Shown here piece after piece: positions 28,301 through 35,605 of a stretch of DNA of 64,000 nt; the first letter of the stretch is position 1; each line of letters begins with the position of its first letter. The position numbers and the translations under genes are program-made. The notes under the pieces were generated by a model that ran no database searches, was not told the origin of the DNA, and worked only from the letters and a program-made list of their open reading frames with translations. This DNA comes from Saccharicrinis sp963677345. GTDB taxonomy: Bacteria > Bacteroidota > Bacteroidia > Bacteroidales > Marinilabiliaceae. Location of the stretch: positions 97,609-161,608 of the forward strand of contig CAXXLC010000033.1 of the NCBI GenBank assembly GCA_963677345.2, given 5' to 3'.

Positions 28301-31042
28301 TTTGCATCAGCATCCTCCAGTGGTTCAGAATCAGTAAGTAGTGCTTCTTTGGACGTTACTTTATCAGCTGTAAGTGAATTGGCAGTGAGTGTAAACTATA
28401 CAGTGACAGGAACAGCCGGAGCTTCAGATTATACCTTGGCAGATGGAAGTATCACCATCCCAGCTGGTTCAACAAGTGGAACTATTACTATTTCAAGTAT
28501 TGTAGATGATTTTCTTGATGAGAATAATGAGACCGTAATTGTAACCTTGTCAAGCCCTACCAATGGAACACTAGGGACAAACCCGGTTCATACCTATACC
28601 ATTCAGGATAATGATGCCTCACCAAGCATAGGTTTTGCATCAGCATCCTCCAGTGGTTCAGAATCAGTAAGCAGTGCCTCATTGGAAGTTAGTTTATCAG
28701 CTGTAAGTGAATTGGCAGTGAGTGTAAATTATACAGTGACAGGAACAGCCGGAGCTTCGGATTATACCTTGGCAGATGGAAGTATCACCATCCCAGCTGG
28801 TTCAACAAGTGGAACTATTACTATTTCAAGTATTGTAGATGATTTGCTTGATGAGAATAATGAGACCGTAATTGTAACCTTGTCCAGTCCTACCAATGGA
28901 ATACTAGGGACAAACCCGGTTCATACCTATACCATTCAGGATAATGATGCCTCACCAAGCATAGGTTTTGCATCAGCATCCTCCAGTGGTTCAGAATCAG
29001 TAAGCAGTGCCTCTTTGGAAGTTAGTTTATCAGCTGTAAGTGAATTGGCAGTGAGTGTAAACTATACCGTGACAGGAACAGCTGGAGCTTCGGATTATAC
29101 CTTGGCAGATGGAAGTATCACCATCCCAGCTGGTTCAACAAGTGGAACTATTACTATTTCAAGTGTTGTAGATGATTTGCTTGATGAGAATAATGAGACC
29201 GTAATTGTAACCTTGTCAAGCCCTACCAATGGAATACTTGGGACAAACCCGGTTCATACCTATACCATTCAGGATAATGATGCCTCACCAAGCATAGGTT
29301 TTGCATCAGCATCCTCCAGTGGTTCAGAATCAGTAAGTAGTGCCTCATTGGAAGTTAGTTTATCTGCTGTAAGTGAATTGGCAGTGAGAGTAAACTATAC
29401 CGTGACAGGAACAGCCGGAGCTTCAGATTATACCTTGGCAGATGGAAGTATCACCATCCCAGCTGGTTCAACAAGTGGGACTATTACTATTTCAAGTGTT
29501 GTAGATGATTTGCTTGATGAGAATAATGAGACCGTAATTGTAACCTTGTCAAGCCCTACCAATGGAACACTAGGGACAAACCCGGTTCATACCTATACCA
29601 TTCAGGATAATGATGCCTCACCAAGCATAGGTTTTGCATCAGCATCCTCCAGTGGTTCAGAATCAGTAAGTAGTGCTTCTTTGGACGTTACTTTATCAGC
29701 TGTAAGTGAATTGGCAGTGAGTGTAAACTATACAGTGACAGGAACAGCCGGAGCTTCAGATTATACCTTGGCAGATGGAAGTATCACCATCCCAGCTGGT
29801 TCAACAAGTGGAACTATTACTATTTCAAGTATTGTAGATGATTTGCTTGATGAGAATAATGAGACCGTAATTGTAACCTTGTCAAGCCCTACTAATGGAA
29901 CACTAGGGACAAACCCGGTTCATACCTATACCATTATTGATAATGATGAAACCATGGAAATCCCTGTTGCAAATGATGATGTTGTTGAAACTGATATGAA
30001 TGAAGAAGTTGTTATTGACATTTTAGCTAACGACAATAATCTAAATGTCAATGGAGTTGAAGTTGCAATTTCTTCTGAAGTAGTTGGAGGGAGTGTTGTG
30101 GTTAATGCTGATTATTCAATTACAGTTGTGCCGGATATGGACTACATTGGAGAAATTGCTTTTACATATCAGGTTTGTAATGGTGATAATAACTGTGCCA
30201 GTGCAACTGTTGTCGTTATTGTTAACATAGTAGATACTGACCTTGATGACGATGGTATATCAAACAAAGAAGAAGGAGATGGTGATACGGATGGTGATGG
30301 TATTTTAGATAAGGAAGATATTGATTCTGATAATGACTCTATTTTAGATGAAGTAGAGGGGAATGTTGATACCGATGGAGATGGAATACCAAACTATAAG
30401 GATACAGATTCTGATAATGACGGTATATCTGATGCAGAGGAAGGAATTGAAGATGCCGATGGCGACGGTATTCCTAATTATATTGATTCTGACTCGGATG
30501 GAGATGGCATTTCTGATGCCCTGGAAGGCTCTGATGATTATGATAATGATGGTATTTCTAATTATTTGGATTCTGACTCTGATAATGATGGAGTTTCGGA
30601 TGAAGAAGAAGGTGATGTTGATACTGATGGAGACATATGGCCTGATTACCTTGATGAGGACTCAGATAACGATGGCTTACTTGATCAGTATGAAGCTGAA
30701 GGTGATTGCGATAATGATGGTATTGAAAATAGATTGGATTCAGATAAATGTTATGGACTAGATGAATTAATTCTTTATGAAGGTTTCTCACCAAATAACG
30801 ATGGTGATAATGATACTTATAATATACCGTGGTTGTATCAATTTAACCAGGTAAGTATTGAAATTTTTAATAGGTGGGGTAATGTTGTTTATAAAATAAA
30901 CAAGTATGACAACAACTGGAATGGCGAGTCAAATGTAGGATTTAGCGTTGGAAAAGAACTTCCGGTTGGTACTTATTACTACATCATTAATATTCGTGAT
31001 ATCAACAGGAAAATTACCGGATATATTTACTTAAACCGATAA
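22352..31042 (+). CDS. Giant T9SS-type surface adhesin with Calx-beta and TSP3 repeats
   Basis: 2896 residues. Order: signal peptide (1 to about 26, ending SISGQ); N-terminal beta-rich domain; glycine-rich region (about 230-440); calcium-binding TSP3-like DxDxDGxxD repeats (about 448-860); two diverged Calx-beta domains (about 860-1085); thirteen Calx-beta units of 111 residues, the last twelve nearly identical (about 1089-2532); a cadherin-like/Ig-like domain beginning VANDDVVETDMNEEVVIDIL; a second TSP3 block (about 2630-2800); and a gliding-motility type C-terminal domain (YEGFSPNNDGDNDTY, IFNRWGNVVYK, GTYYYIINI). That CTD is the type B signal that sends proteins through T9SS with a PorP/SprF partner, which is encoded just downstream. 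Likely an extracellular, calcium-stiffened adhesin of SprB type; ligand unknown. Confidence 0.93.
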   Translation: MKTKKMIKEFLFLWVLVLSAFSISGQTVINGTVNDYVDIIRVIDPNCGDCPTGEECWYRIEVSDASAFNTGDRVLIVQMKGATIDVTNTDTGGEILDIGNAGNYEFFIIGKVDYDNNIIYPRGELKRTYDNLGLIQLVKVPTYSGDVEINSDLEADAWDPSLGKGGVIAIFVDGTLTLNADINVHGKGYQGVVVSTNGSPDNCTIDPATQMVKPSSDLDVSPKGQGIVIDDPDTNGGRAPRANGGGGGVSGDTGGGGGSNYGAGGAGGDRWCDTGGATAGGIGGLSMADYINTNRIYFGGAGGAGFVTNGNSATAANGGGLVVIRANKIISNGYTIDASGSSPSAAGTGIDGGGGGGGGGTVAFEIKEFEGTLNVNVSGGDGQDLATSTLHGPGGGGGGGAFLYNLPELPVGITVNKSGGEGGIHESGLRNGSMDGSEGAAVSYFDFVYSDEDSDNDGISDECDLDTDNDGIPDSEEDGYTGFDPSKDADGDGIANYRDTYDATDGFPAFIDTNNDWVNDVYDRDRDHIPDFRDLDSDNDGILDAVEAGGVADVTGVLANYADVDIDGLNDTVDPSEGGVPLSKPDFDSDGVPDFLDLDSDNDGVSDAFESRSKIMINGRDTDGDGIDDVYDTDQGGTLNTTVDHDGDGLDDMFDIDSDNDGITDYYEASGIGPLGLDFDSDGIDNVFDVDFAGGSDVDGDWIDDLANPDTDSDGDGLFDFIDIDSDGDGIVDNIEGQTTIDYIAPSGVDTDRDGLDNAYDNTNGGVIIVPTDTDGDAIPDFIDTNSDEDSESDMIEAYDINSDGVSDVLPAGTDTDGDGLDDSFDDVSVYDATDGGEMPTDYPDVDDPGDDRDWRQNLPRVTLSVDESIISENVQTATYIVTLSETTYVPVTINLLFSGDATSGSDYNIVPGVNASDETTIVIPAGELSGTVSVSTIDDAFVEDAERVILDISSVTNALEVVVQQKTVTISDNDAPGITVSTISNAINENGQTATFTIVLNSAPSDIVTISLSSDNTSEGQPSLNSVTFYSSDWNIPKEITVIPTDDFNDEPDRSFNIITGVAESTDSNYNGIAVSDVEVINIDDDDEPTLSFRLTSSSGAESISSASLIVDLSQFSGFSISVNYTVSGSAKGLGIDHALENGTLNIPAGSTSGTITISSIVDDLLDENNETVIVTLSSPANGILGTNPVHTYTIQDNDASPSIGFASASSSGSESVSSASLEVSLSAVSELAVSVNYTVTGTAGASDYTLADGSITIPAGSTSGTITISSIVDDLLDENNETVIVTLSSPANGTLGTNPVHTYTIQDNDASPSIGFASASSSGSESVSSASLEVSLSAVSELAVSVNYTVTGTAGASDYTLADGSITIPAGSTSGTITISSIVDDLLDENNETVIVTLSSPTNGTLGTNPVHTYTIQDNDASPSIGFASASSSGSESVSSASLEVSLSAVSELAVSVNYTVTGTAGASDYTLADGSITIPGGSTSGTITISSIVDDLLDENNETVIVTLSSPTNGTLGTNPVHTYTIQDNDASPSIGFALASSSGSESVSSTSLEVSLSAVSELAVRVNYTVTGTAGASDYTLADGSITIPGGSTSGTITISSIVDDFLDENNETVIVTLSSPTNGILGTNPVHTYTIQDNDASPSIGFASASSSGSESVSSASLEVSLSAVSELAVSVNYTVTGTAGASDYTLADGSITIPAGSTSGTITISSIVDDFLDENNETVIVTLSSPTNGILGTNPVHTYTIQDNDASPSIGFASASSSGSESVSSASLEVSLSAVSELAVSVNYTVTGTAGASDYTLADGSITIPAGSTSGTITISSIVDDFLDENNETVIVTLSSPTNGILGTNPVHTYTIQDNDASPSIGFASASSSGSESVSSASLEVSLSAVSELAVSVNYTVTGTAGASDYTLADGSITIPGGSTSGTITISSIVDDFLDENNETVIVTLSSPTNGTLGTNPVHTYTIQDNDASPSIGFASASSSGSESVSSASLDVTLSAVSELAVSVNYTVTGTAGASDYTLADGSITIPAGSTSGTITISSIVDDFLDENNETVIVTLSSPTNGTLGTNPVHTYTIQDNDASPSIGFASASSSGSESVSSASLEVSLSAVSELAVSVNYTVTGTAGASDYTLADGSITIPAGSTSGTITISSIVDDLLDENNETVIVTLSSPTNGILGTNPVHTYTIQDNDASPSIGFASASSSGSESVSSASLEVSLSAVSELAVSVNYTVTGTAGASDYTLADGSITIPAGSTSGTITISSVVDDLLDENNETVIVTLSSPTNGILGTNPVHTYTIQDNDASPSIGFASASSSGSESVSSASLEVSLSAVSELAVRVNYTVTGTAGASDYTLADGSITIPAGSTSGTITISSVVDDLLDENNETVIVTLSSPTNGTLGTNPVHTYTIQDNDASPSIGFASASSSGSESVSSASLDVTLSAVSELAVSVNYTVTGTAGASDYTLADGSITIPAGSTSGTITISSIVDDLLDENNETVIVTLSSPTNGTLGTNPVHTYTIIDNDETMEIPVANDDVVETDMNEEVVIDILANDNNLNVNGVEVAISSEVVGGSVVVNADYSITVVPDMDYIGEIAFTYQVCNGDNNCASATVVVIVNIVDTDLDDDGISNKEEGDGDTDGDGILDKEDIDSDNDSILDEVEGNVDTDGDGIPNYKDTDSDNDGISDAEEGIEDADGDGIPNYIDSDSDGDGISDALEGSDDYDNDGISNYLDSDSDNDGVSDEEEGDVDTDGDIWPDYLDEDSDNDGLLDQYEAEGDCDNDGIENRLDSDKCYGLDELILYEGFSPNNDGDNDTYNIPWLYQFNQVSIEIFNRWGNVVYKINKYDNNWNGESNVGFSVGKELPVGTYYYIINIRDINRKITGYIYLNR
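25797..29934 (+). repeat. Array of 333-bp near-identical tandem repeats (12.4 units)
   Basis: The marker GCCTCACCAAGCATAGG recurs at exact 333-base spacing, with units starting at 25951, 26284, 26617, 26950, 27283, 27616, 27949, 28282, 28615, 28948, 29281 and 29614. Units differ at few positions. Coding variants are SPANG/SPTNG, GTL/GIL, IPAGS/IPGGS, LLD/FLD, AVSV/AVRV, EVSL/DVTL and SSIV/SSVV. High identity begins inside the preceding unit, at about 25797, so amplification and protein-domain phases differ. Each unit encodes one Calx-beta domain. Confidence 0.97.
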
Positions 31043-31059
31043 ATAATATTGATTCAGGA

Positions 31060-31083
31060 AAAGAGACTGTTACAGGTCTCTTT
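31060..31083 (+). terminator. Hairpin between adhesin and porP genes
   Basis: AAAGAGAC and GTCTCTTT form a perfect 8-bp stem around TGTTACAG, 18 bases after the adhesin stop and 32 before the porP start. There is only a short T-run, so a partial terminator or processing site that lowers expression of the following genes is more likely than a full stop. Confidence 0.5.
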
Positions 31084-31114
31084 GCTACAGTCATTAAAAC
31101 ATAAATTTATAGTG

Positions 31115-32071
31115 ATGAAAATAATATTTCCAATTAAATTAATAAAAAGAGTTGTGCTGGGAGCACTGCTTATCTTGGGATGGTCACAAATGGAGGTCCT
31201 GGCACAGCAGGAACCTCTGTATACTCAATATATGTTTAATACCGTTTCTGTTAATCCTGCCTATGCAGGTACACGAAATGCTATGAATATATTATTGCTG
31301 TCCCGCATACAATGGGCCGGTTTAGATGGTGCACCTCGTACGTATAATTTAACCATGCATACTCCATTAAATAATTATAAAATGGGATTGGGTTTTTCAA
31401 TTGTTAAAGATACTTATGGGCCTGTTGAGAATACCTATTTTAATTTTAATTATGCTTATCGAATAAATGTATCAGAAAATACCATTTTATCTATGGGTAT
31501 TAAAGGGGGTGTTTATAACTATTATGTTGCACTAAATGATGTGTTTGTGCAAAATGGAAGCGATGCCTCTTTTAGTGGGAATTACGATAAAAAATTACAA
31601 CCTAATGCAGGTATGGGGCTTTATCTGTACAGTAATAAGTGGTATGCAGGATTCTCTATCCCAAAATTAATACAAACAGACTTGTCTGGCAATCAAGTGA
31701 CAGCTAGTAATGTATCAGATCTACGCCGTCACTACTTTGTAATGGCAGGATATGTATTTGATGTTAACAACGATTTAAAGTTTAAACCTTCGTTTATTAA
31801 TAAAGTTGTAGAAGGAGCTCCCCCATCAACAGATATTACAGGTCAGTTTTTGTATAAAAATGCTTATTGGCTGGGAGTTACATATCGTATTGGAGATGCC
31901 CTTGCTTTGATAGCAAATGTTCAGTTGAATAAACAACTTATGATTGGTTATTCGTACGATTTTTCTGTTTCGAAATTGGCGACTTATAATAATGGTTCAC
32001 ATGAGATTGTTATTAGTTATGATTTAGATGGATTTCTTAAAAATAAGGTGATTTCACCAAGATACTTTTAA
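31115..32071 (+). CDS. T9SS membrane protein of PorP/SprF family
   Basis: 318 residues from ATG 31115, which gives a signal peptide (VVLGALLILGWSQMEVLAQQ). The mature start EPLYTQYMFNTVSVNPAYAG is the signature of PorP/SprF outer-membrane proteins, followed by the conserved RIQWAGLDGAPRTYNLTMH and alternating beta strands up to the C terminus (14-strand barrel expected). Family knowledge: SprF-type proteins are needed for secretion and surface attachment of the neighbouring type B CTD adhesin. An upstream in-frame ATG at 31049 lies over the hairpin and does not give a signal peptide. Placement directly after the adhesin fits the sprB-sprF arrangement. Confidence 0.93.
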   Translation: MKIIFPIKLIKRVVLGALLILGWSQMEVLAQQEPLYTQYMFNTVSVNPAYAGTRNAMNILLLSRIQWAGLDGAPRTYNLTMHTPLNNYKMGLGFSIVKDTYGPVENTYFNFNYAYRINVSENTILSMGIKGGVYNYYVALNDVFVQNGSDASFSGNYDKKLQPNAGMGLYLYSNKWYAGFSIPKLIQTDLSGNQVTASNVSDLRRHYFVMAGYVFDVNNDLKFKPSFINKVVEGAPPSTDITGQFLYKNAYWLGVTYRIGDALALIANVQLNKQLMIGYSYDFSVSKLATYNNGSHEIVISYDLDGFLKNKVISPRYF

Positions 32072-32099
32072 TTGTTGAGAATAGAGAAAAAGAAATATA

Positions 32100-34298
32100 A
32101 TGAGAAAATTTTCAATACTTATTATAATATTAATGAGTTTTACGATGGGAGTTCATGCCCAATTCTATAAAAATAAGCTGGATAGTTTAATTGCTGTATA
32201 TAGAGTAAATCAAGCGAACAAATCGTTTGAGAACCTGGCTTATATTAAAGCAATTAAAAAGTACGAAAAATTAAGTGAAGCCGGTTACTTGTCTGATTCA
32301 ATTAAAGGATTGCTGGCTGTTGCATATTTAAAAGTAGGTGAAACAGTCAAAAGTGAAAATGAATTTGCTTCTGTACCATTGGAGCATTTAAGTAACGATC
32401 ACTTGTTTTTATATGCGCAATCATTAAAATATAATGGTAAATATACTGAAGCCGACCGGATAATTGCTATTTATAAGGAACGAAATCCCGAAGATGGAAG
32501 AGCTACAGAATTGTTAAATTCTTTACCCAAAATTGAAAAGATTTTAGCAGAGGACAGGTATTTAATTGAAGAGGTGGATTTTAATTCGGAACAATCTGAT
32601 TTTGGTCCTGTGGTTTATAATGATGACATCTATTTTGTGTCGGCACGCAATATGGATTATATTATTAAAAGAGAATATGCCTGGAAGGAAACTCCTTATC
32701 TGAATATTTTAAAAACCTCAGAGAATCAGGGCTTGTTATCTAATCCAAAGTTGTTTTCAACTCATATGAGAAGTATGTATCACGATGGACCAATCTGTTT
32801 TAGTAAGGATGGAAGAGAACTGTATATTACCCGAAACCTCAATCATGGTTTTATAGATGCAAACTTTAAAAAGAAGCATGGATATAATAACCTTGTTATT
32901 TTAAAAGCAATAAAGCAGGCTGATGGTTCATGGTCTGAGCCAGAGCAACTGCCATTTGATAGTAGTGTATACTCATGTGGACATGCTTGTTTATCTTCAG
33001 ATGGTAGTCGCCTTTATTTTACATCGAATATGCCTGGAGGTATTGGCGGGACGGATATTTATTACGTGGATAAAGAGGGTGACTCATGGAGTAAACCTGT
33101 AAATTTGGGTAAAGATATCAATACCGAGGGAGATGAAATGTTTCCGTTTATTCACCAGAATGGCAGGTTGTATTTTGCGTCTAATGGACATATTGGTGTT
33201 GGTGGACTGGATATTTTTATAGCAGAAAAAAATGCTCAGGGATATCGGGTTAAAAATATGGGGTATCCTGTAAATACTGAAAAAGATGATTTTGGTGTGT
33301 TTCCGGATGCAGAAGGTAAATGTGGCTATTTTGCTTCAAATCGCAGCGGGGGAAAAGGAGATGATGATATTTATCGATTTACTGTATTAAAAGATGTTTC
33401 GTTTCAAAAGGGATTAAAGGGGCTACTCATCAATAAAAATACTAGAGCTGTTATTTCTAACAGTCCGGTTCTGTTTAAAGATTTAAAAGGAGGTATGGTT
33501 GCTCAGGAAAAATCTGATAATAAAGGTTTAATTAATGTAACGGTTGATGAGTTAGAATCTCTTATTGTAGAAGTTGATCTTCCTGAGTTTTTCCCTTATC
33601 TGGATACCATTCAGTTTTCAGATGTAACCAGGGATTTTAAAATCGAGCTTACCCCTCGTCCATCGTGGGGAATTTACGGTTGTGTATATTTATTGCCGGA
33701 TAAGAAAGTAATTCCGGAAGTAACCTTGCAAGTAGAGCCGGTTGATGCTGATGTCTATTCGGTGGTAAGTGGTATTGATGGCCAGTTTAAAGCTGAGTTA
33801 GAGCCCGAAACAGATTATAGTCTGGTTTTTACAAAAAAAGGATATTTTACAAAGCGTACTCCATATTCAACCGTGAATAGGGAAGCTGGTTATGTTAAAG
33901 TGAATGAGTTAATGGAGCTCGAAATGCAAAAGGCCGAAGTAGGAGTTAGTGTAGAAATTGAAATTTTATATGATTTAGGTAAGTGGAATATCAGAGAGGA
34001 TGCCGCAACGGAACTTGATGATATGATTCAGTTTTTAAAGGATAATCCGAATGTAAAAATTGAGTTGGGTTCACATACCGACTCCAGAGGGTCAGCTCTG
34101 TTTAACCAGCGTTTATCGCAAAAAAGAGCAGAGTCGGCTGTTGCTTATATGGTAAATCGGGGTATTGAGAAATCCAGGGTTGTTGCCAAAGGTTATGGTG
34201 AAACTCGCCTGAAAAATAAATGTGCCGATGGTGTTGATTGTTCTGAAGCAGAACATCAGGTAAACAGGAGGAGTGAGGTTACTATTATTCAAATGTAA
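32100..34298 (+). CDS. PorE-like outer-membrane protein: TPR, beta-propeller, CRD, OmpA
   Basis: 732 residues. After a signal peptide (ILIIILMSFTMGVHAQF) come TPR-like helices (about 25-150), a WD40/PD40-type propeller (about 165-440, with repeats such as CLSSDGSRLYFTSNMPGGIG and FPDAEGKCGYFASNRSGG), a carboxypeptidase-regulatory-like beta domain (about 450-610), and a C-terminal OmpA domain with ELGSHTDSRGSALFNQRLSQ and AKGYGETR. This is the four-domain order known from PorE of Porphyromonas, a peptidoglycan-binding T9SS component. Paralogues also follow SprB/SprF-type loci. Likely periplasmic, tethering the secretion or adhesin complex to peptidoglycan. It follows PorP by 28 bases. Confidence 0.9.
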   Translation: MRKFSILIIILMSFTMGVHAQFYKNKLDSLIAVYRVNQANKSFENLAYIKAIKKYEKLSEAGYLSDSIKGLLAVAYLKVGETVKSENEFASVPLEHLSNDHLFLYAQSLKYNGKYTEADRIIAIYKERNPEDGRATELLNSLPKIEKILAEDRYLIEEVDFNSEQSDFGPVVYNDDIYFVSARNMDYIIKREYAWKETPYLNILKTSENQGLLSNPKLFSTHMRSMYHDGPICFSKDGRELYITRNLNHGFIDANFKKKHGYNNLVILKAIKQADGSWSEPEQLPFDSSVYSCGHACLSSDGSRLYFTSNMPGGIGGTDIYYVDKEGDSWSKPVNLGKDINTEGDEMFPFIHQNGRLYFASNGHIGVGGLDIFIAEKNAQGYRVKNMGYPVNTEKDDFGVFPDAEGKCGYFASNRSGGKGDDDIYRFTVLKDVSFQKGLKGLLINKNTRAVISNSPVLFKDLKGGMVAQEKSDNKGLINVTVDELESLIVEVDLPEFFPYLDTIQFSDVTRDFKIELTPRPSWGIYGCVYLLPDKKVIPEVTLQVEPVDADVYSVVSGIDGQFKAELEPETDYSLVFTKKGYFTKRTPYSTVNREAGYVKVNELMELEMQKAEVGVSVEIEILYDLGKWNIREDAATELDDMIQFLKDNPNVKIELGSHTDSRGSALFNQRLSQKRAESAVAYMVNRGIEKSRVVAKGYGETRLKNKCADGVDCSEAEHQVNRRSEVTIIQM

Positions 34299-34317
34299 AA
34301 TATTTTGTTTGTCATAA

Positions 34318-34347
34318 AAAAGGAGTCTGAATAAGGCTCCTTTTTTT
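34318..34347 (+). terminator. Terminator of the adhesin-porP-porE-like operon
   Basis: AGGAGTC and GGCTCCT pair (with G-T) around a short AATAA-containing loop, followed by seven T. It is 20 bases past the last gene. Confidence 0.85.
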
Positions 34348-34350
34348 ATT

Positions 34351-34520
34351 TAACCCGGATTATGTATTAGAACTTAGTAATAAACCATGAAAGTGCAATA
34401 AAACAAGGTCTTACTGAAACAAGGCATAACTTGTCCCGATTCATATCGGGAGCATCGTTCTGGTGAGTTGAAGTGAAGTAACTAAGTGTCTTGTTTTAAG
34501 TGAATTCAATGTGCAATAGG
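34351..34520. repeat. Dispersed MITE-like intergenic repeat, copy 1
   Basis: Shares ggATTATGTATTAGAACTT, GCATCGTTCTGGTGAGTTGA, AGTGACTTGTTTT-like and CAATGTG.AATAG blocks in the same order with 59631-59762. This copy has about 38 extra bases, including a CCCGATTCATATCGGGA hairpin (34434-34450). The outer parts (ccatgaaagtgcaata... and ...gaattcaatgtgcaatag) form an imperfect terminal inverted repeat. Both copies sit just behind a terminator. Confidence 0.7.
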
Positions 34521-34762
34521 TTTTCTAATGCATATTGCGATTTTATGTATTTTTATTGATGATAGATGCTTTATCATCTATTGCTCTATATTATTTACAA
34601 TAGTTCGTTAAGTTTTTATAATTTATTAATTTTTAGACACATATATGCTTTGTTGTTTATAATGTAAGATTCTTGTAATCAATGTTTTGCAAATCGGTCT
34701 TACTTCACGGCTAAAGCTTCAGCGACACGCAGAACGTCTTTTGTCTTAAATCTAACAATCTG
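34521..34762. other. Rest of intergenic region before the CAT-like gene
   Basis: AT-rich sequence between the dispersed repeat and the end of the minus-strand acetyltransferase gene. I see no gene or RNA here; a short GC-richer patch at 34700-34740 has no recognised identity. Confidence 0.35.
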
Positions 34763-35386
34763 TTAATTTAACAACTCTTCGAAAATTCTGAAAAACTCTG
34801 CGATATGGTATCCATCCATCAATCCATGGTGTCCTTCTACAGAAACTGGCATTAAAAGTTCTCCATCCTTTTTAAAAAACTTACCAAAAGAAATCCGTGG
34901 AACAGAATCTGTGCTGTCAGAATTGGTTGGATGCATAATTTGTGAAAAGCTTACCCATGGAATAGTTGTGTATCTTATATATTCAACATCGTTTTTACCA
35001 GGATCTAAGCGTAAACCCGTAGAAGTTTTTACTGCTTCAATTTCTTTCTGTAATCTGTTGCTGAAAACATTAAAATCTTCGTCATATTCAATATATGAAA
35101 AAGCAAAGGTATGATCCTCTCTTGCTATTGTTGAACCTGCATGATTTTGATTGAGTTCATAAACCTTGTTGTTAATGATTCGTAGCTTAAATTCAGTAAC
35201 GGAGTTCGCTGCTATAATAGACTTGTGAAAATACCATGCAAAAAATGATAATTGATTTTTTTTAGCCATCTTATACGCTTTGGTACAATTTACATTTGCT
35301 GTGAACCCAAAATATGGATTTTTAAAAGATGAAAAGAATTCAAAATGCTCTTTTCTGTTGCTGTTTTGTATATCAATCGCCTTCAT
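34763..35386 (-). CDS. Chloramphenicol acetyltransferase-like (CatA fold) protein
   Basis: 207 residues, the normal CatA length. The catalytic HHxxxDG motif is present near the C terminus (GHHGLMDGYHIAEFF, about residue 186), and the body has the CAT pattern (FFSSFKNPYFGFTANVNCTK; FSYIEYDEDFNVF; IPWVSFSQIMHP). Trimeric acyltransferases of this fold move an acetyl group from acetyl-CoA to a hydroxyl. Many chromosomal Bacteroidota and Firmicutes homologues do not give chloramphenicol resistance, so the substrate is unknown. Monocistronic, converging on the repeat region. Confidence 0.85.
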   Translation of the reverse strand: MKAIDIQNSNRKEHFEFFSSFKNPYFGFTANVNCTKAYKMAKKNQLSFFAWYFHKSIIAANSVTEFKLRIINNKVYELNQNHAGSTIAREDHTFAFSYIEYDEDFNVFSNRLQKEIEAVKTSTGLRLDPGKNDVEYIRYTTIPWVSFSQIMHPTNSDSTDSVPRISFGKFFKKDGELLMPVSVEGHHGLMDGYHIAEFFRIFEELLN

Positions 35387-35468
35387 AAAAATTTTGCCTT
35401 TTATCTAAAGATAGCTTTCTAATACATTATACTGGGAAAAAAAGATTGTTATTTATGTTTTTTTAATA

Positions 35469-35536
35469 AGAAACGAGGCATGAGAACTATTTCTCACACA
35501 GGAAAACAATTAAATTTGTCGAGTTTTATGTGACCA
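35469..35536. repeat. Dispersed intergenic repeat, copy B
   Basis: AAACGAGGCATGAGAA, hairpin TGAGAA-ctat-TTCTCA (35481-35496), CACACAGGAAAAC, ATTAAATTTG and GAGTTTTATGTGACC, in the same order as the copy at 18211. The hairpin arms are conserved while the loop differs. Confidence 0.6.
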
Positions 35537-35605
35537 TATAAGGCTAATAATAAATGCCTGAATAAATCCTGTTGCCATTGTTTTATCACTTTTGAAAAAA
35601 TAAAT

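Noticed and set aside
25797..29934. Regular repeats as a CRISPR array
   Set aside because: The period is 333 bases, there are no short spacers, and the whole array is one open reading frame encoding Calx-beta domains.
30558..30794. His/Gln/Tyr-rich ORFs on the minus strand opposite the TSP3 blocks of the adhesin
   Set aside because: They are shadows of the GAT/GATGG-rich calcium-binding repeats on the plus strand.
34763..35386. Chloramphenicol resistance gene
   Set aside because: The HHxxxDG site is present, but many chromosomal CatA-fold acetyltransferases do not confer resistance, and there is no mobile or resistance context around it. I keep only the fold-level call.
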